A stretch of 64,000 nt of DNA from NCBI RefSeq assembly GCF_009708075.1, contig NZ_WMBT01000009.1, positions 94,044 through 158,043 on the forward strand. Direction: 5' to 3'. This DNA is from Paracoccus lichenicola (GTDB lineage: Bacteria; Pseudomonadota; Alphaproteobacteria; Rhodobacterales; Rhodobacteraceae). The translations under genes were made by a program, and so were the position numbers. This document shows positions 20,331 through 31,251 of the stretch, piece after piece. A model generated the notes under the pieces. The model did not search any database. It saw nothing but the letters and a program-made list of their open reading frames with translations, and had not been told where the DNA came from. Within the stretch, counting starts at the first letter, position 1. Each line of letters starts with the position of its first letter.

Positions 20331-20387
20331 GGTGCGTGCTTGCACGCACCGTTGCCTTGTCCGTGGTGCGTGCAAGCACGCACCCTA
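20328..20387. repeat. Perfect 23-bp inverted repeat spanning the moaA and ispG stop codons
   Basis: Left arm 20328-20350 and right arm 20365-20387 are exact reverse complements, separated by 14 bases. The outer three bases of each arm are TAG, the stop codon of moaA on one strand and of ispG on the other. Each arm is itself almost self-complementary (GTGCGTGC-TT-GCACGCAC), so it can fold as one long hairpin or two small ones. It probably acts as a bidirectional transcription end; no T run follows. Confidence 0.85.
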
Positions 20388-21512
20388 CTCGGCGGCGGTC
20401 TGCGTGGCCTCCGCCTCGATCTTCTCCGCCCGCTCCTCGACCAGCCGCACGATGTGGTCGATCATCTGGTCGTTTGTCATCTTGTGGCTTTGCCGCCCGG
20501 CCAGATAGACCATGCCGCTGCCCGCCCCGCCGCCGGTAAAGCCGATGTCGGTCATCAGCGCCTCGCCCGGGCCGTTGACCACGCAGCCGATGATCGACAA
20601 TGACATGGGCGTCTTGATGTGCTCCAGCCGTTTCTCCAGCGCCTCGACGGTTCTTATCACGTCGAAGCCCTGCCGCGCGCAGGAGGGGCAGGATATGATC
20701 TGCACGCCCCGCGTCCGCAGACCCAGCGACTTGAGGATCTCGAACCCGACCTTGACCTCCTCGACCGGATCGGCCGACAGGCTGACGCGGATCGTGTCGC
20801 CGATGCCCATCCACAGCAGGTTGCCCAGGCCGATGGCCGATTTGACCGTGCCGCCGACAAAGCCTCCGGCCTCGGTGATGCCCAGATGGATCGGCGCGTC
20901 GGTCGCGTCTGCCAACTGCTGATAGGCGGCGGCAGACAGGAACACGTCGCTGGCCTTCACGCTGATCTTGAATTCGTGGAAATCGTTGTCCTGCAGGATC
21001 TTGATGTGATCGAGACCGCTTTCGACCATCGCATCTGGACAAGGCTCGCCGTATTTCTCCAGCAGGTGCCGTTCCAGCGATCCGGCGTTGACGCCGATGC
21101 GGATCGAACAGCCGTGGTCCTTGGCGGCCCGGATCACCTCGCGCACGCGGGTCGCATCGCCGATATTGCCGGGATTGATGCGCAGGCAGGCCGCGCCCGC
21201 CTCGGCCGCCTCGATGGCGCGCTTGTAGTGGAAATGGATGTCGGCCACGATCGGCACCGGGCTTTCGCGGCAAATCTCGCGCAGCGCCCGCGTGGTTTCC
21301 TGGTCGGGCGCCGAAATCCGCACGATGTCGGCCCCGGCGTCGGCGGCGCGGATCACCTGGTCCAGCGTCGCGCGCACGTCATGGCCGTCGGTGTTGGTCA
21401 TGGTCTGCACGCTGATCGGCGCGTCGCCCCCTACGGGGACGTTGCCCACCATGATCTGCCGGGATTTCCGCCGCTCGATGTTGCGCCAGGGACGGATGGG
21501 GTTCAGCGACAT
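20385..21512 (-). CDS. ispG: 4-hydroxy-3-methylbut-2-enyl diphosphate synthase (IspG/GcpE)
   Basis: A 375-residue [4Fe-4S] enzyme for the penultimate step of the MEP isoprenoid pathway. Recognisable blocks are [19 protein letters not shown], the TIM-barrel core [27 protein letters not shown], and the cluster cysteines in [12 protein letters not shown] and [12 protein letters not shown]. The ATG at 21512 follows GGAGGCCTCC; a 21-codon extension is not conserved. It converges on moaA through the shared inverted repeat. The flavodoxin/ferredoxin electron donor is not encoded nearby. Confidence 0.96.
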   Translation of the reverse strand: MSLNPIRPWRNIERRKSRQIMVGNVPVGGDAPISVQTMTNTDGHDVRATLDQVIRAADAGADIVRISAPDQETTRALREICRESPVPIVADIHFHYKRAIEAAEAGAACLRINPGNIGDATRVREVIRAAKDHGCSIRIGVNAGSLERHLLEKYGEPCPDAMVESGLDHIKILQDNDFHEFKISVKASDVFLSAAAYQQLADATDAPIHLGITEAGGFVGGTVKSAIGLGNLLWMGIGDTIRVSLSADPVEEVKVGFEILKSLGLRTRGVQIISCPSCARQGFDVIRTVEALEKRLEHIKTPMSLSIIGCVVNGPGEALMTDIGFTGGGAGSGMVYLAGRQSHKMTNDQMIDHIVRLVEERAEKIEAEATQTAAE

Positions 21513-21591
21513 GGAGGCCTCCGTGGTTCGCCCCTTGCAGATAAGCCATCCCGGCCAAGGCGGCAACCGCCGCACGGGGCTTTGATCGCCC

Positions 21592-22254
21592 TCAGGCAGG
21601 CAGACGCAGCGCTGTCATGACGGATGCCAGAGTGCTGCGCGGCAGCATCAGCAGCATCTTGCCCTCGATCCGCAGGGTGACGACCCCGTTCGCCATGTTG
21701 GACGTGCCGACCCGCCCGCCGGGCGCGAACTCGATCCCCTCGATGGGCCATTCCAGGCCCGTGCTGATCCCGCGCGCAGGCCCCATCGGATACAGCGACA
21801 CCCGCGTCCCCGGCATCAGCGGCAGGGTCAGCCGGGGCGGCGCGACAAAGACCACGTCGTCGGATGCCAGCAGGATCACGAAGGGCCGGGGGGTCGAGGC
21901 CATGGTGGTCAGCGCCGACAGCGTGTGGTCCAGCCGCAGCCCCGCGAAACCCACCGCCATCACGAAGGGCGCGGCGATGCGGGTCAGGCATTTGGTGAAA
22001 TCGGTGCTGTCCTGCTCGGCCACGTGATGGATGCGCCCCGCCGGGATCAGCTTCCTCGCACCCGGGGTGATGCTGTCCAGATCGCCGATCACCCAGTCGG
22101 GCGTCCGGCCCAAGGCAAGCGCCCGGTCCGCGCCTCCATCCGCCGCAACCAGCGTCGGCGCCACCGCAAGCGCGGTCTGCAGGTCATAGGGCGTGGCCGT
22201 GCCCCCGCCGATCACCGTCACCCCCCGGTCCGAGATGACCAGCGGCGGAATCAT
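21592..22254 (-). CDS. thiN: Thiamine pyrophosphokinase
   Basis: A 220-residue enzyme transferring pyrophosphate from ATP to thiamine. The catalytic N-terminal domain has [24 protein letters not shown] and the [15 protein letters not shown] stretch; the C-terminal beta-sandwich binds thiamine ([21 protein letters not shown]). The ATG at 22254 overlaps the upstream DUF2842 gene stop by four bases, so the two are cotranscribed. A longer frame is the shadow of that gene. Confidence 0.88.
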   Translation of the reverse strand: MIPPLVISDRGVTVIGGGTATPYDLQTALAVAPTLVAADGGADRALALGRTPDWVIGDLDSITPGARKLIPAGRIHHVAEQDSTDFTKCLTRIAAPFVMAVGFAGLRLDHTLSALTTMASTPRPFVILLASDDVVFVAPPRLTLPLMPGTRVSLYPMGPARGISTGLEWPIEGIEFAPGGRVGTSNMANGVVTLRIEGKMLLMLPRSTLASVMTALRLPA

Positions 22255-22463
22255 TCCCCGCGCCCGACGCCGGAAAAGACCCGCTTGAAGGGCAGGATCC
22301 ACAGGATCCCCAGCACCACGTAGATGGCGACCTCGACCAGGATCGGCTGGCGGCCAAAGCGCGCGTCCATCCAGTTGACCAGCGTCACCGCCGCCACGAC
22401 ATAAAGCGGCATCCCGACCACCAGGATCAGCAGCGACAGCCTTTTGCGGGTCTTCAGGTTCAT
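22251..22463 (-). CDS. DUF2842 small membrane protein
   Basis: A 70-residue protein with a basic N terminus and two hydrophobic helices (LLILVVGMPLYVVAAVTLV and AIYVVLGILWILPF) joined by a short loop, matching the alphaproteobacterial DUF2842 family. The C terminus is basic and presumably cytoplasmic. Function is unknown. Its stop overlaps the thiN start (ATGA), and purA lies upstream on the same strand beyond a repeat element. Confidence 0.75.
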   Translation of the reverse strand: MNLKTRKRLSLLILVVGMPLYVVAAVTLVNWMDARFGRQPILVEVAIYVVLGILWILPFKRVFSGVGRGE

Positions 22464-22477
22464 CCGCCGCCTCCCTG

Positions 22478-22531
22478 TTCACCTTTGTCCAAATATCCCA
22501 CGGGGGTCCGGGGGTGTGAAACCCCCGGGCT
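22478..22531 (+). repeat. Dispersed stem-loop repeat, copy B
   Basis: CAAATATCC, then GGGGGTCCG, then a hairpin CCGGGGGT-GTGAA-ACCCCCGG (22508-22528). It lies between purA (its stop at 22538) and the DUF2842 gene. On the purA strand the hairpin comes directly after the gene, so it may terminate purA transcription. Confidence 0.75.
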
Positions 22532-22537
22532 GCCGTC

Positions 22538-23830
22538 TCAATCCGCGAAAGGATCCGTCACCAGGATCGTATCGTCCCGCTCGGGACTGGTCGAGAGCAG
22601 CGCGACCGGGCACTGGATCAGTTCCTCGACCCGGCGCACATACTTGATCGCCGCCGCCGGAAGATCGGCCCAGCTGCGCGCGCCTTGGGTGGATTCCCGC
22701 CAGCCTTCCATTTCCTCGTAGATCGGCGTGACCCTGGCCTGCAAGGCGGCGGCGGTCGGCAGGTAATCGTATTTCACCCCGTCGATCTCGTAGCCCACGC
22801 AGATCTTCAGCGTCTCGAACCCGTCCAGCACGTCCAGCTTGGTCAGGGCGATGCCGTTCACGCCGCTGATCGCGCAGGTCTGGCGCACCAGAACCGCGTC
22901 GAACCAGCCGCAGCGGCGCTTGCGTCCCGTGACGGTGCCGAATTCATGCCCGCGTTCGCCAAGCCGCTGGCCGTCCGCGTCGTGCAATTCGGTCGGGAAC
23001 GGCCCTTCGCCCACGCGGGTGGTATAGGCCTTGACGATCCCCAGCACGAAGCCGATGGCCGACGGCCCCATGCCCGTCCCCGATGCCGCCATCCCCGACA
23101 TGGTGGTGGAACTGGTGACATAGGGATAGGTGCCGAAGTCGATGTCCAGCAGCGATCCCTGCGCGCCCTCGAACAGGATGCGCTTTCCGGCCTTGCGGGC
23201 ATCGGCCATGATCTTCCAGACCGGTTGGGCATAGGGCAGCAGCTTCGGCGCCACCTCCATCAGCCTGGCCTTCAGCGCGGCCCGGTCGATGGGTTCCGCG
23301 CCAAGCCCCTGGCGCAGCGCGTCGTGATGGGCCAGCAGCCGGTCCAGGCGCGCGTCCAGCGTCTCCTCGTCGCCCAGATCCGCCACGCGGATCGTGCGGC
23401 GACCCACCTTGTCCTCGTAGGCCGGACCGATGCCGCGCCCGGTGGTGCCGATCTTGCTGGCACCCGCCGCTTCCTCGCGCAGCTTGTCCAGATCCTGGTG
23501 CAAGGGCAGGATCAGCGGCGTATTTTCCGCGATCATCAGGTTGTCGGTGGAAATGCTGACGCCCTGCGCCGTCAGCCGCTCGATTTCCGAAAACAGCGCC
23601 CAGGGGTCCAGCACGACGCCGTTGCCGATCACGGCCAGCTTGCCTTCCCGCACGATGCCCGAGGGCAGCAGCGACAGCTTGAAGACCTTTCCGCCGATGA
23701 CCAGCGTGTGCCCGGCGTTGTGGCCGCCCTGGAAGCGGGCGATCACGTCGGCCCGCTCGCTCAGCCAATCGACGATCTTGCCCTTGCCCTCGTCGCCCCA
23801 TTGCGCGCCGACAACCACCACATTGGCCAT
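22538..23830 (-). CDS. purA: Adenylosuccinate synthetase
   Basis: A 430-residue GTP-dependent ligase that joins IMP and aspartate on the way to AMP. Hallmarks are [16 protein letters not shown] at the N terminus with the catalytic Asp, [22 protein letters not shown], and the C-terminal [11 protein letters not shown] and [10 protein letters not shown]. Length is normal. The ATG at 23830 was preferred over one five codons upstream because AAGGACC precedes it. It is divergent from ftsY across a 141-base gap. Confidence 0.97.
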   Translation of the reverse strand: MANVVVVGAQWGDEGKGKIVDWLSERADVIARFQGGHNAGHTLVIGGKVFKLSLLPSGIVREGKLAVIGNGVVLDPWALFSEIERLTAQGVSISTDNLMIAENTPLILPLHQDLDKLREEAAGASKIGTTGRGIGPAYEDKVGRRTIRVADLGDEETLDARLDRLLAHHDALRQGLGAEPIDRAALKARLMEVAPKLLPYAQPVWKIMADARKAGKRILFEGAQGSLLDIDFGTYPYVTSSTTMSGMAASGTGMGPSAIGFVLGIVKAYTTRVGEGPFPTELHDADGQRLGERGHEFGTVTGRKRRCGWFDAVLVRQTCAISGVNGIALTKLDVLDGFETLKICVGYEIDGVKYDYLPTAAALQARVTPIYEEMEGWRESTQGARSWADLPAAAIKYVRRVEELIQCPVALLSTSPERDDTILVTDPFAD

Positions 23831-23971
23831 GAACGGTCCTTCCATCTGCCCGGAAAATGTCCGGTGCAGGGTCTAGCGCAAGGGCGGGCCGGGGGAAAGC
23901 CGGGATTTGCCGCCCTTTCCCTTTCCCCCCGCAGCGATTAGGTTCACCGGCGAACTGGACAAGGTGCGGGC

Positions 23972-24976
23972 ATGTCGTTTTTCACCAAACTGCGCGAGCG
24001 GCTGACGGGATCTTCGTCGAAGATCGGCGCGGGCCTTGACGGCATCGTGGACGCCGCGCCCGAGGCTGCCCCCGCCCCGGCGCCTGTCCCCTCGGGCGGG
24101 ATCGTCGGCCGCCTGTTCGGCACCGCCCCTGCAAAACCCGAGGAACCCCGCCGCGCCCTGGACGACGAGATGCTGGAGGAGCTGGAGGACATGCTCGTCC
24201 AGGCCGACCTGGGCGTCGATACCGCCTTGCGCGTGACGGCCAACATCGCCGAGGGGCGGATGGGCCGCCGCCTGTCGTCCACAGAACTTAAGGAACTGCT
24301 GGCAGGCGAGATCGCGCGCATCATGACCCCGGTCGCCCGCCCCCTGCCCCTTTACCCGAAAAAGCCGCAGGTCGTGCTCGTCGTGGGCGTCAACGGCGCG
24401 GGCAAGACCACCACCATCGGCAAGCTGGCCAGCCAGTTCCGCGCGGCGGGCAAGTCGGTGATGATCGCAGCGGGCGACACTTTCCGCGCCGCCGCCGTGG
24501 AACAGTTGCAGATCTGGGGCCAGCGGGCGGGCGTTCCCGTGATGGTCGCGGCGCAGGGCAGCGATCCCGCCAGCCTCGCCTTCGACGCCATGACGCGGGC
24601 CGAGGCCGAGGGCACGGACCTGCTGATGATCGACACGGCGGGCCGGTTGCAGAACCGCCAGGACCTGATGGAGGAACTGGCCAAGATCGTCCGCGTGATC
24701 CGCAAGAAGGATCCGACCGCCCCCCACAATACCCTGCTGGTGCTGGACGCGACCACCGGCCAGAACGCGCTCAATCAGGTGGAAACCTTCCGCCAGTTGG
24801 CCGACGTGTCGGGCCTGGTGATGACCAAGCTGGACGGCACCGCGCGCGGCGGCGTGCTGGTGGCGCTGGCCGACCGCTTCGGCCTGCCCATCCATGCCAT
24901 CGGCGTGGGCGAACAGATCGACGACCTGGACGCCTTCGACGCCAACGACTTCGCCCGCGCGCTGGTCGGGCTGTAA
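23972..24976 (+). CDS. ftsY: Signal recognition particle receptor FtsY
   Basis: A 334-residue SRP GTPase that receives ribosome-SRP complexes at the inner membrane. The N-terminal region is short (about 70 residues, Pro/Ala-rich after an amphipathic start MSFFTKLRERL that could touch lipid), followed by the N domain (about 65-115) and the G domain with GVNGAGKTTT, DTFRAAAVEQL, DTAGRLQNR and TKLDGTARGG. A strong terminator lies 25 bases after the stop. No ffh is in the window. Confidence 0.95.
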   Translation: MSFFTKLRERLTGSSSKIGAGLDGIVDAAPEAAPAPAPVPSGGIVGRLFGTAPAKPEEPRRALDDEMLEELEDMLVQADLGVDTALRVTANIAEGRMGRRLSSTELKELLAGEIARIMTPVARPLPLYPKKPQVVLVVGVNGAGKTTTIGKLASQFRAAGKSVMIAAGDTFRAAAVEQLQIWGQRAGVPVMVAAQGSDPASLAFDAMTRAEAEGTDLLMIDTAGRLQNRQDLMEELAKIVRVIRKKDPTAPHNTLLVLDATTGQNALNQVETFRQLADVSGLVMTKLDGTARGGVLVALADRFGLPIHAIGVGEQIDDLDAFDANDFARALVGL

Positions 24977-25000
24977 GACCCGTCCAACCGCAAGCGACAA

Positions 25001-25028
25001 GGGCCGGATGCGGGTCATCCGGCCCTTT
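25001..25028. terminator. Terminator between ftsY and the DUF2171 gene
   Basis: Perfect 10-bp stem GGGCCGGATG/CATCCGGCCC with a CGGGT loop followed by TTT on the plus strand. It lies between two convergent genes and can serve both. Confidence 0.8.
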
Positions 25029-25034
25029 GTCCCG

Positions 25035-25304
25035 TCAAAGGCTGTCCTCGATGGGCGAGCCGTCCTTTTCCTGGAACAGTTGCGCCGCATTGGCGGCATT
25101 GGCTGACAGCCACAGCTTGCCCCCATCGACCGAGGCGACATCCGCCAAGGGCAGGTAGTGGTGATGGTCCTTCGACTGGCCATGCGCCTCGTCCTTGCGG
25201 GTCAGCTTGATGCGGTCGCCGTCCATGTGGTCCACCTTGCCCACATGCACGCCGTCGGCGCCCACGACTTCCATATGTTCCTTGATCTGGCTTGCATCGA
25301 CCAT
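25035..25304 (-). CDS. DUF2171 family protein
   Basis: An 89-residue protein with the DUF2171 pattern: IKEHMEVVGADGVHVGKVDHMDGDRIKL, then a His-rich HHHYLPL and the start of a small PRC-barrel-like fold. Function is unknown; such proteins are often linked to stress or envelope physiology. The ATG at 25304 follows GCGGAGAAATCGCG, which decides against the 28-codon extension. It lies downstream of hisG on the same strand but with a 91-base gap. Confidence 0.75.
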   Translation of the reverse strand: MVDASQIKEHMEVVGADGVHVGKVDHMDGDRIKLTRKDEAHGQSKDHHHYLPLADVASVDGGKLWLSANAANAAQLFQEKDGSPIEDSL

Positions 25305-25395
25305 CGCGATTTCTCCGCTTTCCGCCGCCTCCGTGGGCGGCACGGCGATAACGTCCGGTCTTGGCGATTCGATCCGTGCCGCGGGCAAGGCAGCC

Positions 25396-26076
25396 TTACT
25401 TCCCTGTCAAAAGGGACAGGAACGCCCGGACCTCGGCCGTTTCGGAGGCGGCGCGGTTGGCGAACAACGTTGCCTGGCTGGCAAGGATCAGGGCATCGGA
25501 AAGGATTTTCAGGTGATTGGCCCGCAGGGTTTCACCGGAACTGGTGATGTCCGCGATCGCCTCGGCCGTCTGGTTGGCAACGGTGCCCTCGGTCGCGCCC
25601 TGCGAATCGACCAACTGGTAATCGGCGACCTCGTGGCCCGCCAGCCAGGCGCGGACCAGGCGGTGATACTTGGTGGCGATCCGCAGGCGGAAGCCGTGCG
25701 CCGCGCGGAAATCTCGGGCAATGGCGGCGAAATCGTCCAGGTTCTCGCAATCGCGCCAGCAGTCGGGCACGGCCAGGATCAGGTCGGCATGGCCGAACCC
25801 CATCGGCGCCACTTCGGCCACGTCGGACCGCCAACCGGCCAGCTTTTCGCGCACCAGATCGGTGCCGGTCACGCCAAGCTCGATCCGGCCTGCCGCCAGT
25901 TCGCGCGGGATTTCCCCGGCAGACAGCAGGACCAGAGACACCCCGTCCGCGCCCTGCACCCGGCCCGCGTATTCGCGGTCCGACCCGCTGCGCGACAGGG
26001 CCACCCCGCGCGCGGCGAACCAGTCGAAGGTCTGTTCCATCAGCCGCCCCTTGGACGGCACGCCCAGCCGGATCAT
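25396..26076 (-). CDS. hisG: ATP phosphoribosyltransferase, short form (HisG-S)
   Basis: A 226-residue catalytic subunit for the first step of histidine synthesis (ATP plus PRPP). It is the short form lacking the C-terminal allosteric domain, so it needs HisZ for activity and feedback control. Motifs: LGVPSKGRLMEQ, AAGRIELGVTGTDLV, and the PRPP-binding VDSQGATEGTVANQTAEAIADI. Its ATG overlaps the hisZ stop by four bases, which fits an obligatory hetero-oligomer. It is the last gene of hisS-hisZ-hisG; other his genes are absent here. Confidence 0.95.
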   Translation of the reverse strand: MIRLGVPSKGRLMEQTFDWFAARGVALSRSGSDREYAGRVQGADGVSLVLLSAGEIPRELAAGRIELGVTGTDLVREKLAGWRSDVAEVAPMGFGHADLILAVPDCWRDCENLDDFAAIARDFRAAHGFRLRIATKYHRLVRAWLAGHEVADYQLVDSQGATEGTVANQTAEAIADITSSGETLRANHLKILSDALILASQATLFANRAASETAEVRAFLSLLTGK

Positions 26077-27137
26077 GCGGCCTCCAGTTCGGCAATCAGG
26101 CCCGGGCGGATGATGCCGCCCACGGCGGGGATCGCGCGCCCGCCGCGCCCCAGCACGGCGGTCAGCGCGTCGTATCGCCCGCCGGTCGCGACCGGGGGCC
26201 AGCCTGCGCGCCCTTCCGCCAGAAAGCTGAAGGTGAAGCCGTCGTAATATTCCATCGTGCGGTGGCCGTGGCTTGCGTCGAACAGGATGGTTTCAGGCGC
26301 GACGCCCAGGTAGGCCAGCATCCCCGCCCGTTCCTCGACACGCCCGATGGCGGGTGTCAGATCGGGCCAGTCCCGCGCCAGGTCCGACAGTTGCGCCAGG
26401 GCGTCCGGCATGGGCGCGCTGATGGCGAACAGCCGGTCCAGCCGCGCGGTCCAGACCGGATCCAGCGGCGCGGCATCCTGATCGGCAATCAGCCGGGCCA
26501 TGCGCCGCTCCATCTCGGCCTCGGACCGCAGCCCGGCCCAGGGCGCGGCGCTTTCGGCGAACCTGCGCGGCGCGGCTGGCTGAGAGAACCGCTTCAGCAG
26601 CCGCCCGAACCGCCCCGGCCGCCAGACATGATGCAGCAGCGCGTCGCGCCGGGCCTCCGACAGCGGCAGCGCGCGCACGGCATCCATCACCAGGCCCATG
26701 TCGCCCGTCACCGCGCGCAGGCGGTATGGCGCCAGAAGCCGGTGGAACAGCGCGAAGACCTCGGCATCCGCCTGGCGGTCATGGGCGAACAGCTCGAACC
26801 CGGCTTGCAGATATTCGTTGTCGCGCGGATTGGCCGGGCGCTCCTCGCCCGGATCCTGCTTGCGGAACACCTCGCCCAGATAGCAGTAACGCGCGGGTTC
26901 CGCGCCCCCCGCCATGTGCATCTGGACGACCGGCACGGTGAAATCCGGGCGCAGCATCACCTCGCCCCGCAGTGGATCGGTCGAGGTATAGGCGCGGGCG
27001 CGGATATCCTCTCCATACAGATCCAGCAGCGTATCGGCGGGCAGCAGGATGTCGGGCGCGACCTCGGCCGCGCCCGCCTGCCGGAAGGCGGAAAGGAAGC
27101 GTTGGCCGATGGCCTGCTTGTCGCGCTTGGGGATCAT
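26073..27137 (-). CDS. hisZ: ATP phosphoribosyltransferase regulatory subunit HisZ
   Basis: A 354-residue HisRS-like protein without tRNA charging activity. The class II core is recognisable in [27 protein letters not shown] and the C-terminal [17 protein letters not shown]. It lacks the HisRS anticodon-binding domain, which sets it apart from the true synthetase upstream. It assembles with short HisG and mediates histidine inhibition. The ATG at 27137 overlaps the hisS stop (ATGA). Confidence 0.92.
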   Translation of the reverse strand: MIPKRDKQAIGQRFLSAFRQAGAAEVAPDILLPADTLLDLYGEDIRARAYTSTDPLRGEVMLRPDFTVPVVQMHMAGGAEPARYCYLGEVFRKQDPGEERPANPRDNEYLQAGFELFAHDRQADAEVFALFHRLLAPYRLRAVTGDMGLVMDAVRALPLSEARRDALLHHVWRPGRFGRLLKRFSQPAAPRRFAESAAPWAGLRSEAEMERRMARLIADQDAAPLDPVWTARLDRLFAISAPMPDALAQLSDLARDWPDLTPAIGRVEERAGMLAYLGVAPETILFDASHGHRTMEYYDGFTFSFLAEGRAGWPPVATGGRYDALTAVLGRGGRAIPAVGGIIRPGLIAELEAA

Positions 27138-28615
27138 CCGATGATCCGGCGGACTTCGGCGACCAGATCGGCGCGGGGAACCTCGGTCTGGGCGGGCTGC
27201 GCCTTCCATTCGTCCAGGCTCGCATCAGTGGCAATGCGCGCGCCCAGGACCAGATCCTTGACCTGTACGACACCGCGCGCGGCCTCGTCCCCGCCCTGGA
27301 TGATCGCCACCGGCGCGCCGCGCTTGTCGGCGTATTTCAACTGGTTGCCGAAGTTCTTGGGGTTGCCTAGATACACCTCGGCCCGGATGCTCGCCGCGCG
27401 CAATTCCGCCGCCATGGCCTGGTAATCCGCCATTCGGTCGCGGTCCATGACGGTGACGACCACCGGGCCGACAGCCTCGGCCCCCGCCAGCCCCTTGGCC
27501 CGCAGCGCCGCCAGCAGCCGGTCCACCCCAATAGACACACCGGTCGCGGGCACCTTTTGGCCCGTAAAGCGTTCCACCAGCCCGTCATAGCGCCCGCCGC
27601 CTGCGACCGAGCCGAACTGCCGCTTGCGGCCCTTTTCGTCCAGGATCTCGAAGGTCAGTTCGGCCTCGAAGACCGGGCCGGTGTAGTAGCCAAGCCCCCG
27701 CACGACGGATGGGTCGATGACCGCCCGATCCTCGGCCAGGCCCAGGGCGGCCAGCATCCCGGCGATCTCGGCCAGTTCGTCCACGCCCTCGGCCCCGATG
27801 GCCGATGCGCCCACCGCCGCGCGCAGGTTGTCCAGCGTTGCCGTGTTGTCCGCCCCTTTCGAGGTCAGGAAGGCCAGCACCGGAGCGGCCTGCGCCTCCG
27901 ACAGCCCCACCCCTTCGATCATCGCGCCGCTGTCGTCCTTGCGGCCCGTGGTCAGCAGCGCCAGAACGCCCTCGCGGCCTACCTTGTCGAACTTGTCGAT
28001 CTGGCGCAGCACGTCCTCGGCCTGATTGGCGCGAACCTCGGCCGCTTCCAGCACGCCGTTCAGAACCTTGCGGTTGTTGATCCGCACGATGTAATCGCCG
28101 CGCGCGATCCCCACGGCCTCCAGCGCATCGGCCAGCATCGCGCAAATCTCGGCATCCGCGGCGACCGAGGCCGCCCCGACCGTATCCGCGTCGCATTGAT
28201 AGAACTGCCGAAACCGCCCCGGCCCCGGCTTCTCGTTCCGCCAGACCGGACCCATGGCATAGCGCCGGTAAGGCGAGGGCAAGTCATTGCGGAACTGCGC
28301 CGCCACCCGCGCCAGCGGTGCCGTCAGGTCGTATCGCAGCGCCAGCCAGTCGCCCGATCCGCCGCCGGGCACGGCTTCCTCTTGCCAGGCAAAGACCCCG
28401 GCATTGGGGCGGTCCACGTCGGGCAGGAACTTGCCCAGGGCCTCGACCGTCTCGACGGCGCTGGTTTCCAGGGGATCGAAGCCATGGTGGTGATAGATTT
28501 CGGCGATCCGGTCCAGCATCGCCTTGCGTTCCGTCACGTCTGCGCCGAAATAGTCGCGAAAGCCCTTGGGCGTTTCCGCCTTGGGACGGGGCTGTTTTTT
28601 CTGATCTTTCGCCAT
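27134..28615 (-). CDS. hisS: Histidyl-tRNA synthetase
   Basis: A 493-residue class II synthetase. Motifs include PKGFRDYFG at the N terminus, [40 protein letters not shown] (motif 2), [11 protein letters not shown] (histidine loop), and [15 protein letters not shown] with SIGVDRLL (motif 3), followed by an anticodon-binding domain in the last 110 residues. It heads the hisS-hisZ-hisG operon and is divergent from slyX with 50 bases between. Confidence 0.96.
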   Translation of the reverse strand: MAKDQKKQPRPKAETPKGFRDYFGADVTERKAMLDRIAEIYHHHGFDPLETSAVETVEALGKFLPDVDRPNAGVFAWQEEAVPGGGSGDWLALRYDLTAPLARVAAQFRNDLPSPYRRYAMGPVWRNEKPGPGRFRQFYQCDADTVGAASVAADAEICAMLADALEAVGIARGDYIVRINNRKVLNGVLEAAEVRANQAEDVLRQIDKFDKVGREGVLALLTTGRKDDSGAMIEGVGLSEAQAAPVLAFLTSKGADNTATLDNLRAAVGASAIGAEGVDELAEIAGMLAALGLAEDRAVIDPSVVRGLGYYTGPVFEAELTFEILDEKGRKRQFGSVAGGGRYDGLVERFTGQKVPATGVSIGVDRLLAALRAKGLAGAEAVGPVVVTVMDRDRMADYQAMAAELRAASIRAEVYLGNPKNFGNQLKYADKRGAPVAIIQGGDEAARGVVQVKDLVLGARIATDASLDEWKAQPAQTEVPRADLVAEVRRIIG

Positions 28616-28665
28616 GGTCCTGCCTTTCCGGCCAATCCGTGGCTGCCTTAACCGAAGGGGCCGAT

Positions 28666-28884
28666 ATGGACAAGGATACCGAACCGCGATTTCAGCAGCT
28701 TGAAGAAACGCTGGCGCACCTGACCCGCGTAACCGACGAGTTGCACGAGGTCATCGCCCGCCAGGACGCCGAGATCGCCCTGCTGACCCGCCGGGTCGAG
28801 ATGCTGCTGCGCTTCGCCGCCGAACAGCAGGCCGACACCGAAGGCCAGATCCCGCTCGCCGATCAGCGCCCGCCGCATTGGTAA
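28666..28884 (+). CDS. slyX: SlyX family protein
   Basis: A 72-residue coiled-coil protein with the SlyX pattern: [37 protein letters not shown], ending in the family-typical RPPHW. Its role is not established. The start at 28666 (MDKDTEPRF) follows AAGGGG at close spacing. A much longer open frame upstream is the hisS shadow. Confidence 0.85.
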   Translation: MDKDTEPRFQQLEETLAHLTRVTDELHEVIARQDAEIALLTRRVEMLLRFAAEQQADTEGQIPLADQRPPHW

Positions 28885-28890
28885 GCCGAA

Positions 28891-28942
28891 TCTTCTGTGC
28901 ACAAATATCCTCTGGGGGTCCGGGGGCGAAGCGCCCCCCGGC
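28891..28942 (+). repeat. Dispersed stem-loop repeat, copy C
   Basis: CAAATATCC, then GGGGGTCCG, then a 7-bp hairpin GGGGGCG-AAG-CGCCCCC (28922-28938). It lies between the convergent slyX and pgi genes, where it could end both transcripts. Confidence 0.75.
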
Positions 28943-28950
28943 TTGCGGCG

Positions 28951-30561
<1,611 letters not shown>

Positions 30562-30573
30562 GGGGGAAGGCTC

Positions 30574-31251
30574 CTATTCGGCCCAGTGAACGGTGGCGTT
30601 GTCCAGAAAGGCGCGGATCGGCGCCTGGATCGGGTCCAGGGTTTTCGCCCGCTCCAGCGCCTCGCGCTTTTCCGGTCCCATGATCAGGACGTGGACATTC
30701 ATCGCATCGGCCAGCGCCGGGCGGGTCAGGGTGATGCGCGGCTCCTCGGCCCCTTCGGCGCGGATCGGCAGGACCAGGGGGGCGTCGGATGCCAAACCCT
30801 CGGCCAGGCGGTCGGCGCCGGGGAACAGGCTGGCGGTGTGCATGTCGTTGCCCATGCCCAGCAGGACCACGGTGATCGGCAAATGCGGGCGGATCGCCTC
30901 GGCCAAGGCCGGGGCAGCCTCGTCCGGGGTGTCCGTGCCGGTGTAAAGGTCGATATAGTTCGCCGCCGCCGCCCGGTCGCGCAGCAGGTGGCGGCGCAGC
31001 AACCGTCCGTTCGACCGCTTGTGGTCGCCGTCCACCCAGCGTTCGTCGCCCAGGAACACCGTCACCCGGTCCCAGTCGATGTCCGCGCCGCTCAGCGTCT
31101 CGAACACCGGCGTGGGCGAAGTGCCCCCGGGCACGCACAGGCTGGCGGTGTCGCCCGTGCGCAATTGCTGCGCCAGTTGCGAGGCGATCTGGTCGGCCAG
31201 GGACAGGGCCAGCATCTCGCGGTCGGGGTATTCCTTGAAAGCCATGGTCAT
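30574..31251 (-). CDS. pgl: 6-phosphogluconolactonase
   Basis: A 225-residue hydrolase that opens 6-phosphogluconolactone to 6-phosphogluconate. DevB-type motifs are CVPGGTSPTPVFETL, VFLGDERWVDGDHKRSNG, and the LLGMGNDMHTASLFPG block (usual family text GMGxDGHTASLFPG; here Asn-Asp-Met replaces the Asp-Gly pair). The ATG at 31251 overlaps the zwf stop by four bases. The altered residue may affect catalysis, but the operon context makes the role secure. Confidence 0.92.
   Translation of the reverse strand: MTMAFKEYPDREMLALSLADQIASQLAQQLRTGDTASLCVPGGTSPTPVFETLSGADIDWDRVTVFLGDERWVDGDHKRSNGRLLRRHLLRDRAAAANYIDLYTGTDTPDEAAPALAEAIRPHLPITVVLLGMGNDMHTASLFPGADRLAEGLASDAPLVLPIRAEGAEEPRITLTRPALADAMNVHVLIMGPEKREALERAKTLDPIQAPIRAFLDNATVHWAE

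Noticed and set aside
25339..25380. GGCACGG ... CCGTGCC inverted repeat between hisG and the DUF2171 gene
   Set aside because: Only seven bases per arm with a 28-base loop; likely chance in GC-rich sequence.
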